64,000 bases of DNA from Halomonas sp. 1513 (lineage in GTDB: Bacteria > Pseudomonadota > Gammaproteobacteria > Pseudomonadales > Halomonadaceae), in assembly GCA_001971685.1 (NCBI GenBank), contig CP019326.1, positions 1,674,001-1,738,000 of the forward strand, given 5' to 3'. The stretch's first letter is position 1. Each line of letters opens with the position of its first letter. The notes below the pieces were generated by a model. It searched no databases, was not told the DNA's origin, and worked only from the letters and a program-made list of their open reading frames with translations. Below are positions 1-8,034 of the stretch, piece after piece. Position numbers and translations under genes: made by a program.

Positions 1-374
1 GTGACTTCCTGGACATCGTCGTAGAGGGCGGTGAGCTTCTGGTGCGGCACGCACACCAGCTTGGCGTCCTCGCCGGCCTCGTCGGTCATGTTGAGCACAC
101 CCACCGGGCGCGCGCGGATCACGCTGCCGGGCTGGACCGGGTAGGGGGTCACCACCAGCGCATCGAGGGCGTCGCCGTCGTCGGCCAGGGTGTCGGGGAT
201 GAAGCCGTAGTTGGCCGGGTAGAACATCGGCGTGGCCATGAAGCGGTCGACCAGCAGCGCATCCATGTCCTTGTCGATCTCGTACTTGATCGGCGCGTGG
301 TTGGCGGGGATCTCGATCGCGACGTAGACGTCGTTGGGGAGGTCCTTGCCGGCGGGAATCTTGTCGAAACTCAT
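1..374 (-). CDS. ppa: Inorganic pyrophosphatase, 3' end beyond the window
   Basis: Hydrolyses the pyrophosphate released by biosynthesis to two phosphates in the cytosol. The first 124 residues are visible, starting [11 protein letters not shown] at the ATG whose first base is 374. They carry the family I core: [16 protein letters not shown], the metal-binding DGDALDALV stretch, [14 protein letters not shown], and [10 protein letters not shown] with its two metal-binding aspartates. A purine-rich AAAGGA lies upstream. The gene runs off the left edge, so roughly 50 C-terminal residues are missing from view. It has its own promoter-like sequence at 455-484 and is divergent from the next gene. 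Identity is very secure from motif order. A PPi-consuming phosphofructokinase is encoded 2 kb away, so both PPi sinks sit close together. Confidence 0.96.
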   Translation of the reverse strand, partial: MSFDKIPAGKDLPNDVYVAIEIPANHAPIKYEIDKDMDALLVDRFMATPMFYPANYGFIPDTLADDGDALDALVVTPYPVQPGSVIRARPVGVLNMTDEAGEDAKLVCVPHQKLTALYDDVQEV

Positions 375-454
375 GCTGCAGTCCTTTATCAACGTAGGGG
401 GAATGCGGAGTGCTGGCAAAGGCCAGGACGCTGGCATTTATTGCAATGCGGCGA

Positions 455-484
455 ATTATACGAAGAGCCCTCGCCGATTACCAA
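455..484 (-). promoter_or_regulatory. Probable sigma-70 promoter of ppa
   Basis: Read on the minus strand, TTGGTA (484-479) and a perfect TATAAT (460-455) are separated by 18 bp. This predicts a leader of about 75 nt before the ppa start at 374. Just inside the predicted transcript lies TATTGCAATGC (439-449), which recurs upstream of the DUF3141 gene at 26069. Confidence 0.6.
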
Positions 485-597
485 TGCTGGGCTTTCTCCT
501 TTGGTGGACAAGTGCTTGTCGCATAAGCGGTGTATGATGGAGAGCGCTGTCGCCAGTGCGGCGTGCAGCCGACCAGTGAGGTGTCACGGGAGGAGCA

Positions 598-2319
598 GTG
601 GGTTCTGAATTGTCGCTGAGCATCGGCCAAGCGTTCGTCGCCCCCGATCGCCGCCATCATCGCAGTTCCATGTCGGTCCGCGTGCCCGCCGAGCACACCC
701 TGCTCGAGGCCAAGGGCGCCAGCGCGCTGATCAGCGACTCCAGCTCGCGCAATGCCATCGCCAAGCAGGCCGGCGACCTCAGCGTGCGCGGCTTTCTCGC
801 CGACTACTACTCGACCCCCGATCACTGGGACGTCAAGACTTCGGCGACCCGCGTGCTGCGGGCGCTCAATGGCTGGTGCTACAGCCAGAGCGGCCATGTC
901 CAGAACGGCAGCTACATGGCCTCGCTGTCGGCGATGGTCTATCGCGGGCGCGACGGGCACCTGTTCCACATGGGCGATACCCTGGTGTTTCGCCTGCGCG
1001 GCGCCGAATTCGAGCAGCTCTCCCGCGACCACGTCACCGACCTCGGCGGCTATCGCTACCCCTCCCGGGCGCTGGGGCTGGACGGTAATATCGACATCGA
1101 CTACGTCTCGGTGCCGCTCAAGCAGGGTGATATCTTCCTGTTTACCACCCAGGCGGTGCGCGGCACGCTGATGCCCTCCGACTACGTGCAGCTGATCCGC
1201 GCCGATGCCAGCGACCTCAACGCGGCCTGCGAGCGCCTGGCCGAGGCCGCCACCAGTCGCGCCCAGGCCCGCGGCTACGGCGGCGAACCCTTCTGCTTCC
1301 AGCTGGTGCGCATCGACCACCTGCCCGAGGCCGAACAGGACCACCCTGGGCGGCTGTACGGCGACCTGCCGGTGCCGCCGGAGCTTGGCCCCGGCGAGCG
1401 CCTCGACGGCCTGGAGGTGCAGGAGGTGCTGTCTCGCACCGCCCAGTCGCGGGTCTACCGGGTGCGCGATACCTACAGCGAACGCGAGATGGTAATGAAG
1501 GCGCCGAGTCCCGAGCTCTCCAGCCGCAACGCCTACCTCGAGCACTTCCTGCTCCAGCAGTGGGTGGTGGAGCGGGTCAATTCGCCGTTCGTGGCGCGGG
1601 TCATGGAGTCATCGCGGCCGCGCCGCTACCTCTATTACCTGATGGCCTACGTCGACGGCGAGCGGCTCTCGGACTGGTCGCGGCGCCACCCCCAGGCGAG
1701 TCTGGCCCAGCGGCTGGATATCGCCCGCCAGCTGGGCAAAGCGGTGCAGGCGCTGCACCGCCGCGACCTGCTGCACCAGCAGATTCACCCCGACAATATC
1801 CTCATCGATCGCCATGGCCAGGTGGTGCTGGCAGACTTCAGCGCCTGCCGGCTGCGCGAAGGCGATGGCCATAAGCACTCCCGCGAGCTGGCGCGGCAGC
1901 TGGGGCTGACCGAGCACAGCGCGCCGGAGTATGCCCTCGACACCGACGTGGGGCGGCGCAGTGACCAGTACGCGCTGGCCTCGACGGTCTACTGGCTGTT
2001 AAGCGGCGCGCTGCCCTATGAACTGCCGCCCCACGAGCTGCGCAGCCACACCGATCTCGAGCAGTTGACCTATCGCAGCGCGCGGATGCACAACCCCGAA
2101 ATCAGTCCGGCGCTGGACGAGGCGCTGCGCCGCGCCCTCGACCCGCAGCGCGCGCTGCGCTTCCGGCGGCTGTCTGAGTTTCTCTATGCGCTGCGCGACC
2201 CCGCCGGCGAACGCCGCGAGCGCACCAGTCACCGGCTGCTCAAGGAGCCGGTCAACTTCTGGCAAGGGGTGGCCGGCATCCTGCTGCTGCTGCTGGTGCT
2301 GTCGTGGCTGCTGCGCTGA
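598..2319 (+). CDS. PP2C-like/Ser-Thr kinase-like fusion protein with C-terminal membrane anchor; both domains look catalytically degenerate
   Basis: 573 aa from a GTG start preceded by GGAGGAG; an ATG at 670 is an alternative. Residues ~5-240 align by eye with the PP2C domain of bacterial fused phosphatase/kinase proteins (VKTSATRVLRALN, HLFHMGDTLVFRL). Of the expected metal ligands, Asp47 and Asp127 are kept. The N-terminal NQDFHG-type motif, the TDG motif (here TTQAV) and the terminal DN pair are not visible. Residues ~268-530 are kinase-like: Lys301 is present, but the glycine-rich loop lacks glycines. The HRDxKPxN catalytic loop reads HQQIHPDN (393-400), replacing the catalytic Asp with Gln395 and the Lys with His397. 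DFG is DFS (Asp413 kept). The last ~20 residues form a hydrophobic anchor after EPVNFWQG. A regulatory scaffold or sensor is more likely than an enzyme. Partners are not evident from the neighbours. Confidence 0.85.
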   Translation: MGSELSLSIGQAFVAPDRRHHRSSMSVRVPAEHTLLEAKGASALISDSSSRNAIAKQAGDLSVRGFLADYYSTPDHWDVKTSATRVLRALNGWCYSQSGHVQNGSYMASLSAMVYRGRDGHLFHMGDTLVFRLRGAEFEQLSRDHVTDLGGYRYPSRALGLDGNIDIDYVSVPLKQGDIFLFTTQAVRGTLMPSDYVQLIRADASDLNAACERLAEAATSRAQARGYGGEPFCFQLVRIDHLPEAEQDHPGRLYGDLPVPPELGPGERLDGLEVQEVLSRTAQSRVYRVRDTYSEREMVMKAPSPELSSRNAYLEHFLLQQWVVERVNSPFVARVMESSRPRRYLYYLMAYVDGERLSDWSRRHPQASLAQRLDIARQLGKAVQALHRRDLLHQQIHPDNILIDRHGQVVLADFSACRLREGDGHKHSRELARQLGLTEHSAPEYALDTDVGRRSDQYALASTVYWLLSGALPYELPPHELRSHTDLEQLTYRSARMHNPEISPALDEALRRALDPQRALRFRRLSEFLYALRDPAGERRERTSHRLLKEPVNFWQGVAGILLLLLVLSWLLR

Positions 2320-2337
2320 GGGTTGGATGCCAACCCC

Positions 2338-2406
2338 ATCGCGACTGAAGTCGCTCCTACACTGGCTTTGACGCTATGCCTCTGTAGGAGCGAACTCATT
2401 CGCGAT
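2338..2406. repeat. REP-like inverted repeat between convergent genes
   Basis: Two 23-base arms, ATCGCGACTGAAGTCGCTCCTAC (2338-2360, internally partly palindromic) and its imperfect complement beginning GTAGGAGCGAACTCATT (2384-2406), flank a 23-base loop. The GTAGGAGCGAA...TTCGCGA core is typical of REP-type palindromes of Pseudomonas and related genera. It sits between the 3' ends of the kinase-like gene and pfp, where it may stabilise or terminate transcripts. Confidence 0.6.
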
Positions 2407-2435
2407 TGCAGCGCGCAGCGCTGCCGAGTTGGCGC

Positions 2436-3695
2436 TTATAGCGTAAACGTCGGCAGCTTGCGCTCGACCTTGGCCAGCTTGAGATGGGCGACCTTGGGCA
2501 GGCCGTTCTCGAACGGCGGGAAGTCTTCGCCCTGGATCAGCGGTGACAGGTACTGGCGGCACGCCTCGGTGATTCCGAAGCCATCCTCGCGGATGAAGTC
2601 GCGCGGCATGAACTTCTCGCGGTTGGCGACCTCGGCCAGCGGGGCGGCCTCGATGCGCCACTCGTAGGGGTTGTCGGAGACGCGCTTGATCGCCGGCATC
2701 ATGGCGTTCTTGCCCTCCAACGCCAGCTCGACGGCCTTCTTGCCCACCGCATAGGCCTGGTCGACGTCGGTCTTCGAGGCCAGGTGACGCGCGGCGCGCT
2801 GCAGGTAGTCGGCGACCGCCCAGTGGTACTTGTAGCCCAGGTCCTGCTTGACCATGCCGGCCAGGGTCGGCGCCACGCCGCCCAGCTGGCGGTGGCCGAA
2901 GGCGTCGGTGTTGCCCGAGTCGGCGAGGAAGGTACCGTCCTCGTAGCGCGCGCCCTCGGAGACCACGATCACGCAGTAGCCGTATTTCTTGACCGCTTCG
3001 TCGACGCGCTTCATCACCGCGGCACGGTTGAAGTGAATCTCGGGGAAGATCACCAGGTGCGGCGGTTCGCCCTCGCCCTTGCCGGCGAGTGCCCCGGCGG
3101 CGGCGATCCAGCCGGCGTGGCGGCCCATCACCTCGAGCACGAAGACCTTGGTCGAGGTGGCGCACATCGAGGCGATGTCCAGCGAGGCTTCCTGGGTAGA
3201 CGTGGCGATGTACTTGGCCACGCTGCCGAAGCCCGGCGAGTTGTCGGTGATCGGCAGGTCGTTGTCGACCGTCTTGGGCACGTGGATGGCGGTCAGCGGG
3301 TAGCCGAGCTTCTCGGAGAGCTGCGAGACCTTGAGGCAGGTGTCGGCGCTGTCGCCGCCGCCGTTGTAGAAGAAGTAGCGGATGTCGTGGGCCTTGAAGA
3401 CCTCGATCAGCCGCTCGTACTGGGTGCGATGGGTCTCGATGTCCTTGAGCTTGTAGCGGCACGAGCCGAAGGCGCCCCCCGGGGTATGGCGCAGCGCGGC
3501 AATGGCCTCGTCGGACTCCTGGGAGACGTCGATCAGGTCCTCGGTGAGGGCGCCGATGATGCCGTTGTGGCCCGCATAAACCTTGCCGATCCGGTCGGAC
3601 TCGCGGCGGCAGGTTTCGATCACCCCGCAGGCGCTGGCGTTGATGACGGCGGTGACGCCACCTGACTGGGCATAGAAGGCATTGTGCTGGGCCAT
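2436..3695 (-). CDS. pfp: Pyrophosphate--fructose 6-phosphate 1-phosphotransferase
   Basis: PPi-dependent phosphofructokinase, 419 aa, interconverting fructose 6-phosphate + PPi and fructose 1,6-bisphosphate + Pi reversibly in the cytosol. The start MAQHNAFYAQSGGVTAVINA at 3695 matches the family N-terminus; an in-frame ATG at 3755 is less likely. Key segments are FFYNGGGDSADT (phosphate-donor site with the Asp typical of PPi-linked enzymes), IPVPKTVDND-type catalytic motif (HVPKTVDNDLPITD), the substrate motif EVMGRHAGWIA and FPEIHF. It is divergent from mpl. Using PPi as phosphoryl donor saves ATP and makes the step reversible. Assignment to the PPi-dependent rather than ATP-dependent subgroup rests on the overall sequence and the GGGDSADT/PKTVDND pair. 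Confidence 0.93.
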   Translation of the reverse strand: MAQHNAFYAQSGGVTAVINASACGVIETCRRESDRIGKVYAGHNGIIGALTEDLIDVSQESDEAIAALRHTPGGAFGSCRYKLKDIETHRTQYERLIEVFKAHDIRYFFYNGGGDSADTCLKVSQLSEKLGYPLTAIHVPKTVDNDLPITDNSPGFGSVAKYIATSTQEASLDIASMCATSTKVFVLEVMGRHAGWIAAAGALAGKGEGEPPHLVIFPEIHFNRAAVMKRVDEAVKKYGYCVIVVSEGARYEDGTFLADSGNTDAFGHRQLGGVAPTLAGMVKQDLGYKYHWAVADYLQRAARHLASKTDVDQAYAVGKKAVELALEGKNAMMPAIKRVSDNPYEWRIEAAPLAEVANREKFMPRDFIREDGFGITEACRQYLSPLIQGEDFPPFENGLPKVAHLKLAKVERKLPTFTL

Positions 3696-3888
3696 GTGGG
3701 GTGCTTCGCTCCTGCGGTGTCGGGTCGTCGAAAGGGCGTAAAGAAGTGGTGGCATATCTTAGTCGAAAGTGGGGTGTGCTGCATCCTGTCGCTATCTGCC
3801 AACGGATTGTCGAGGGTCGCCGCGGCGGGCTGTGGTGGCGACTCGGGCGGCGTGCTAGTCTCCCAGCGACGCTGGCAGGAGGCATGCG

Positions 3889-5274
3889 ATGCACGTTCAT
3901 GTTGTTGGAATCTGTGGCACTTTCATGGGCAGCCTGGCGCTGCTGGCGCGCGAGCTGGGGCATCGCGTCAGCGGCTCGGATGCCAATGTCTACCCGCCGA
4001 TGAGCACCCAGCTGGCCGAGGCCGGTATCGAACTCAGCGAGGGTTTCGCCGCGGCCAATCTGGTGCCGCGTCCGGATCTGGTGGTGATCGGCAATGCGCT
4101 GTCGCGGGGCAATCCCGAAGTCGAGGCGGTGCTCGATCAGGGCCTGCCCTATGTGTCGGGTCCCCAGTGGCTGGCCGAGCAGGTGCTGCCCGGGCGCCCG
4201 GTGATCGCCATCGCCGGCACCCACGGCAAGACCACCACCGCGAGCCTCACCGCCTGGCTGCTCGAGGCTGCCGGCCTTGAGCCGGGTTTCCTGATTGGCG
4301 GGGTGCCGCGCAACTTCGGCGTCTCGGCGCGGCTGGGCGGCGCGGGGGCGCCGTTCGTGGTCGAGGCCGACGAGTACGACACCGCCTTCTTCGACAAGCG
4401 CTCCAAGTTCGTCCACTACCGCCCGTTGATCGCCGTGCTGGGCAATCTGGAGTATGACCACGCCGATATCTTTCCCGACCTGGCCGCCATCGAGCGTCAG
4501 TTTCACCACCTGGTGCGCAGCGTACCGGGCCGCGGTCAGCTGCTGGTGGCCGACGATCAGCCGGCGCTGGAGCGGGTCCTGGCGCAGGGCTGCTGGACGC
4601 CGGTGGCGCGCCTGGGGCGTGAGCAGGGCAGTGACTGGCGGTTCGCGCTGGAGCGCGACGACGCCTCGCGCTTTCGGATCATCCGGCGCGGCGCCGACGG
4701 TGGCGAGGAAGACGCGGTGGTCGACTGGTCGCTCAACGGCGAGTACAACGCGCGCAACGCCCTGGCCGCGCTGGCGGCGGCCCACGCCTGCGGCGTCGAT
4801 CTGGCGCGCGGCTGCGCGGCCCTGGCGCGTTTCGAGAACCCGCGCCGGCGCCAGGAGGTACGCGGCGAGATCGCGCATATCCAGGTCATCGACGATTTCG
4901 CCCACCACCCCACGGCGATAGCGGCCACCCTCGGCGGGCTGCGCGCCGCGACGCCCAGGGGGCGTCTGCTGGCGGTGATCGAGCCGCGCTCCAACACCAT
5001 GCGCCTGGGCACGCTGCGCAGCCGGCTGGCGGCGAGCGTCGAGGCGGCCGATGCGGTGTGGTGGTACCAGCCGCCGGGGCTCGACTGGTCGCTCGACGAG
5101 GTGCTCGCCGAGTGCCGCCCCCCGGCCGACCTGATCGATGACCTCGACGCCCTGGTGGCGGCGGTGGTGGCCGAGGCACAGCCGCTGGATCGCATCGTGG
5201 TGATGTCCAACGGCGGCTTCGGTGGCATTCACGAGATGCTGCTGGCAGCCCTGGAGGTGGCGCATGGCGAATGA
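3889..5274 (+). CDS. mpl: UDP-N-acetylmuramate:L-alanyl-gamma-D-glutamyl-meso-diaminopimelate ligase
   Basis: Murein-recycling ligase, 461 aa, that joins the recovered tripeptide to UDP-MurNAc in the cytosol. It starts MHVHVVGICGTFMGSLALLA with AGGAGG six bases upstream. Mur-ligase features in order are the N-terminal nucleotide-binding fold, the P-loop AGTHGKTTTASL, VVEADEYDTAFFD, LGNLEYDHADIF, the central-domain Asn/Arg segment SLNGEYNARNAL and C-terminal IEPRSNTMRLG. The VEADEYD and EPRSNTM motifs separate Mpl from MurC. Its last 11 bases overlap the ubiX start, so the two are probably cotranscribed. Confidence 0.96.
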   Translation: MHVHVVGICGTFMGSLALLARELGHRVSGSDANVYPPMSTQLAEAGIELSEGFAAANLVPRPDLVVIGNALSRGNPEVEAVLDQGLPYVSGPQWLAEQVLPGRPVIAIAGTHGKTTTASLTAWLLEAAGLEPGFLIGGVPRNFGVSARLGGAGAPFVVEADEYDTAFFDKRSKFVHYRPLIAVLGNLEYDHADIFPDLAAIERQFHHLVRSVPGRGQLLVADDQPALERVLAQGCWTPVARLGREQGSDWRFALERDDASRFRIIRRGADGGEEDAVVDWSLNGEYNARNALAALAAAHACGVDLARGCAALARFENPRRRQEVRGEIAHIQVIDDFAHHPTAIAATLGGLRAATPRGRLLAVIEPRSNTMRLGTLRSRLAASVEAADAVWWYQPPGLDWSLDEVLAECRPPADLIDDLDALVAAVVAEAQPLDRIVVMSNGGFGGIHEMLLAALEVAHGE

Positions 5275-5893
5275 CTTCAAGCCCCCGGTCACGGTGGCGC
5301 TGACCGGTGCCTCAGGCGCCCAGTACGGCCTGCGGCTGATCGAGTGCCTGGTCGCCGCCGAGCATGAAGTGTGGGTGATGATCTCCAAGGCGGCGCATCT
5401 GGTGATCGACACCGAGACCCAGGTGTCGCTGCCGGCCCGCCCCGAGCGGCTGGTGGCTGCGCTCAACGAGCTGAGCGGTGCCCGTGACGGGCAGATTCGC
5501 TGCTTCGCCCGCGAGGACTGGATGGCGCCGGTGGCCTCCGGCTCCGGTGCGCCGGCCTCGATGGTGATCTGCCCGTGCTCCACCGGCACTCTGTCTGCCG
5601 TGGCCACCGGGGCCAGCAACAACTTGATCGAGCGTGCCGCCGACGTGGCCCTCAAGGAGCGCCGCCAGCTTATCCTGGTGCCCCGCGAGACGCCGTTCTC
5701 GGCGATCCATCTCGAGCACATGCTGAGCCTGACGCGGATGGGGGCGGTGATCCTGCCCGCGGCGCCGGGCTTCTATCACCAGCCGTCGAGCGTCGACGAC
5801 CTGATCGATTTCATTGTCGCGCGGATTCTCAATCAGCTCGGCATCGAGCACCGCCTGATGCCGCGCTGGGGGGAAGCAGCGCCAAGCGCCTAG
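5264..5893 (+). CDS. ubiX: Flavin prenyltransferase UbiX
   Basis: 209 aa. It makes prenylated FMN, the cofactor of the UbiD decarboxylase in ubiquinone synthesis. The start MANDFKPPVTVALTGASGAQ is set by GGAGG at 5252-5256 and overlaps the end of mpl by 11 bases. The flavin-binding VALTGASGAQYGLRL near the N-terminus, VICPCSTGTLSAVATGAS, LKERRQLILVPRETPFS and LPAAPGFYHQPSSVDDLIDF are all diagnostic of the UbiX/PAD1 family. The mpl-ubiX pair is a recurrent gammaproteobacterial arrangement with no obvious biochemical link. Confidence 0.96.
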   Translation: MANDFKPPVTVALTGASGAQYGLRLIECLVAAEHEVWVMISKAAHLVIDTETQVSLPARPERLVAALNELSGARDGQIRCFAREDWMAPVASGSGAPASMVICPCSTGTLSAVATGASNNLIERAADVALKERRQLILVPRETPFSAIHLEHMLSLTRMGAVILPAAPGFYHQPSSVDDLIDFIVARILNQLGIEHRLMPRWGEAAPSA

Positions 5894-5937
5894 CATCAAG
5901 CGCCCAGCGATGGGTATTTACCTACACGGAGGTTAGC

Positions 5938-6561
5938 GTGATCAAGCTGTCGCTGCTGTCGGTGTTCGTGCCGACCTTCTTCATGGTCTCGCTGACCCCG
6001 GGCATGTGCATGACCCTAGCGATGATCCTCGGCATGACCCAGGGCGTGAAGCGCACCCTGTGGATGATGCTCGGCGAGCTCGTCGGCGTGGCGCTGGTGG
6101 CGGTGGCCGCCGGCGCCGGGGTGGCGGCGCTGATGCTGCGCCAGCCGGAGCTGTTCGCGCTGTTCAAGTGGGTCGGTGGCGCCTACCTGGCCTATCTCGG
6201 GGTGATGATGTGGCGCTCCCGGGGGCGCATGGCGATTCCGCTGGAAAGCGTCGAACTGCCGCGCGCTACGCGCACCCAGCTGGCCATGCAGGGTTTCGTT
6301 ACCGCGGTGGCCAACCCCAAGGGCTGGGCCTTCTTCGTCGCGCTGCTGCCGCCGTTTCTCGACGCCAGCCTGGCGCTGGGGCCGCAGCTGGCGGCGCTGG
6401 TGGCGGTGATCCTGATCATCGAGTTCATCTGCCTGCTGATATACGCCGGCGGCGGCCGCACCGCGCGCAAGCTGCTCGGCGAGAGCGGAAACGTGCGGCT
6501 GCTCAACCGCATCGCCGGGTCGATGATGGTGGGGGTGGGGATCTGGCTGGCGCTTGGGTAG
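5938..6561 (+). CDS. LysE/RhtB-family amino-acid exporter
   Basis: 207-aa inner-membrane protein with about six hydrophobic segments. The GTG start is preceded by CGGAGG at 5928-5933. Family signatures are the N-terminal FFMVSLTPGMCMTLAMILG, the helix WVGGAYLAYLGVMMWRS, and FVTAVANPKGWAFFVALLPPF in the second half. LysE/RhtB proteins export amino acids or derivatives by proton exchange; the substrate cannot be read from the sequence. It is followed by a hairpin shared with the convergent operon. Confidence 0.85.
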   Translation: MIKLSLLSVFVPTFFMVSLTPGMCMTLAMILGMTQGVKRTLWMMLGELVGVALVAVAAGAGVAALMLRQPELFALFKWVGGAYLAYLGVMMWRSRGRMAIPLESVELPRATRTQLAMQGFVTAVANPKGWAFFVALLPPFLDASLALGPQLAALVAVILIIEFICLLIYAGGGRTARKLLGESGNVRLLNRIAGSMMVGVGIWLALG

Positions 6562-6566
6562 GCTCT

Positions 6567-6602
6567 GCACGAAAACTGGCTGCGCTCGCCGACTTTTCGT
6601 GC
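6567..6602. terminator. Bidirectional hairpin terminator between convergent genes
   Basis: Perfect arms GCACGAAAA (6567-6575) and TTTTCGTGC (6594-6602) enclose an 18-base loop. The A and T tracts give a U-rich side in both directions. It lies between the LysE-family gene and the convergent DedA-PAP2 gene. A 9-bp direct repeat, TAGGCTCTG (6559-6567 and 6609-6617), brackets it. Confidence 0.6.
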
Positions 6603-6627
6603 AAAGTCTAGGCTCTGAGCGCCCAGC

Positions 6628-8034
6628 TCAGGTGGGAGGCAGCCAGGCCAGCCGCATCGCCAGCAGGATCAGCGAGGCGCTGGCGAGGCTCAGCCAGGGC
6701 GCCGGGGTCAGCGAGCGGTGGGCGAAGCGGTGGTAGCTGATGCGCACCAGGGCACAGACCACCAGCCCCAGCAGCGCGCCGCCGATCAGGTCGCTGGCCC
6801 AGTGCACGCCCAGCGTCAGGCGCGACAGCGCCATCGGCACCGCCAGCAGGATCGCCACCCAATACGCCCACACGCGGTAGCGCGAGGCTAGCTCCTGGGC
6901 GATAAAGGCGGCGGCCAGGCCGTAAAGCACCACGGCGGTGGAGGCGTGGGCGCTGGGATAGGCCAGCGACCCGGCCAGATACTCCGGAAAGTCCGGCCGC
7001 TCGCGCCCGGCCAACTGTTTGAACAGGGTGTTGGCCACGGCGATCCCGCCGAGCCCGGCGCTGAGGTGAAGAAAGGCCGAGATGTGGCGTGCCCACAGCA
7101 GCCACAGCGCCCAGGGCAGGAACAGTGCCAGCACCCCATAGGTATCCCCCGCTCGCGCCATCAGCTCGCTGGCGGTCGCTACCCAGGGCATGTCCAGTGC
7201 CGCCGCCATGCCCTGGATCTGCAGGTCCATCAGCATCGGGCCTTGATGCTCGAGCACGATCAGCGTCCAGATACACAGCGCGGAGAGCGAGAAGACCAGC
7301 AGGCACAGCGAGCCCAGCGGGAACTCGCCGCGCGGTCGGCGCGCGCGCAGGCGCATCCACAGCCGGCGTCGCCAGGCGCCGCCGCGGGCCAGCCGGGCAG
7401 TGGCGAAGTATACCCGCCCGCCTCGCGCCAGCTGGTGACGCAGCCACGAAAAGCATAGCGCCAGCACCACGATTACTGCGGCCAGGGCGAGTAGCCACTG
7501 CTGGGTGCCGGGCGGGATATCGAGCAGCTGCTGCCAGGTGCGTCCCAGCAGGTAGCCGGGTAGCACATAGGCCGGTGCCCATAGCAGCGCCGACAGCAGC
7601 GAGGCCCACACGAAGGCGAACGGCGACATGTGCAGCATGCCGGCGATCATCGGGATCACCGGGCGCACCGGCCCCACGAAGCGCGCAAAGATGACCGACA
7701 GGGTGCCGTAGCGCTGAAAGAAGCGCGCGCCGCGTGCCAGCCACTCCGGGTGACGATGGAACGGCCACAGTCGCGGAACCCGTTCGCGCTGGGTATAGCC
7801 CAGCGCGAAGCTCAGGCCGTCGCCGGCCAGTGCGCCAAGACCGGCGGCCAGCAGCACCAGCGGGATCGACAGGTCCTGATGCCCCGCCAGCGAGGCGGCG
7901 GCCGTCATCAGCACCACCCCGGGCATGATCAGGCCGACCACGGCCAGGCACTCGAGCAGGGCGATGATGGCGATGATCAGCAGCAGCAGCGCGGGAGATG
8001 GGGTCAACTGGTAGAGCCAGTCGGCAATGTTCAA
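6628..8034 (-). CDS. DedA-family/PAP2 phosphatase fusion membrane protein
   Basis: 468 aa with two joined membrane modules. Residues ~15-170 are DedA/VTT-like: a conserved Glu in ALLECLAVVGLIMPG, GDGLSFALGY and ARFVGPVRPVIPMIAGM, the basic-Pro stretch of the family. Residues ~245-440 are a type 2 phosphatidic acid phosphatase with all three motifs: KQLAGRERP (339-347), YPSAH (359-363) and SRLTLGVHWASD (404-415). Such proteins are thought to move and dephosphorylate lipid carriers such as undecaprenyl pyrophosphate or phosphatidic acid; the substrate here is inferred. The TTG start overlaps the upstream stop codon (TTGA), the last step of a tightly packed three-gene operon. Confidence 0.9.
   Translation of the reverse strand: MNIADWLYQLTPSPALLLLIIAIIALLECLAVVGLIMPGVVLMTAAASLAGHQDLSIPLVLLAAGLGALAGDGLSFALGYTQRERVPRLWPFHRHPEWLARGARFFQRYGTLSVIFARFVGPVRPVIPMIAGMLHMSPFAFVWASLLSALLWAPAYVLPGYLLGRTWQQLLDIPPGTQQWLLALAAVIVVLALCFSWLRHQLARGGRVYFATARLARGGAWRRRLWMRLRARRPRGEFPLGSLCLLVFSLSALCIWTLIVLEHQGPMLMDLQIQGMAAALDMPWVATASELMARAGDTYGVLALFLPWALWLLWARHISAFLHLSAGLGGIAVANTLFKQLAGRERPDFPEYLAGSLAYPSAHASTAVVLYGLAAAFIAQELASRYRVWAYWVAILLAVPMALSRLTLGVHWASDLIGGALLGLVVCALVRISYHRFAHRSLTPAPWLSLASASLILLAMRLAWLPPT

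Noticed and set aside
2374..5721. Very long open frame on the minus strand across pfp, mpl and ubiX (over 1100 codons)
   Set aside because: It lies antisense or out of frame to three well-recognised genes. Its translation is Arg/Gly/His-rich without domains, as expected for GC-rich DNA.
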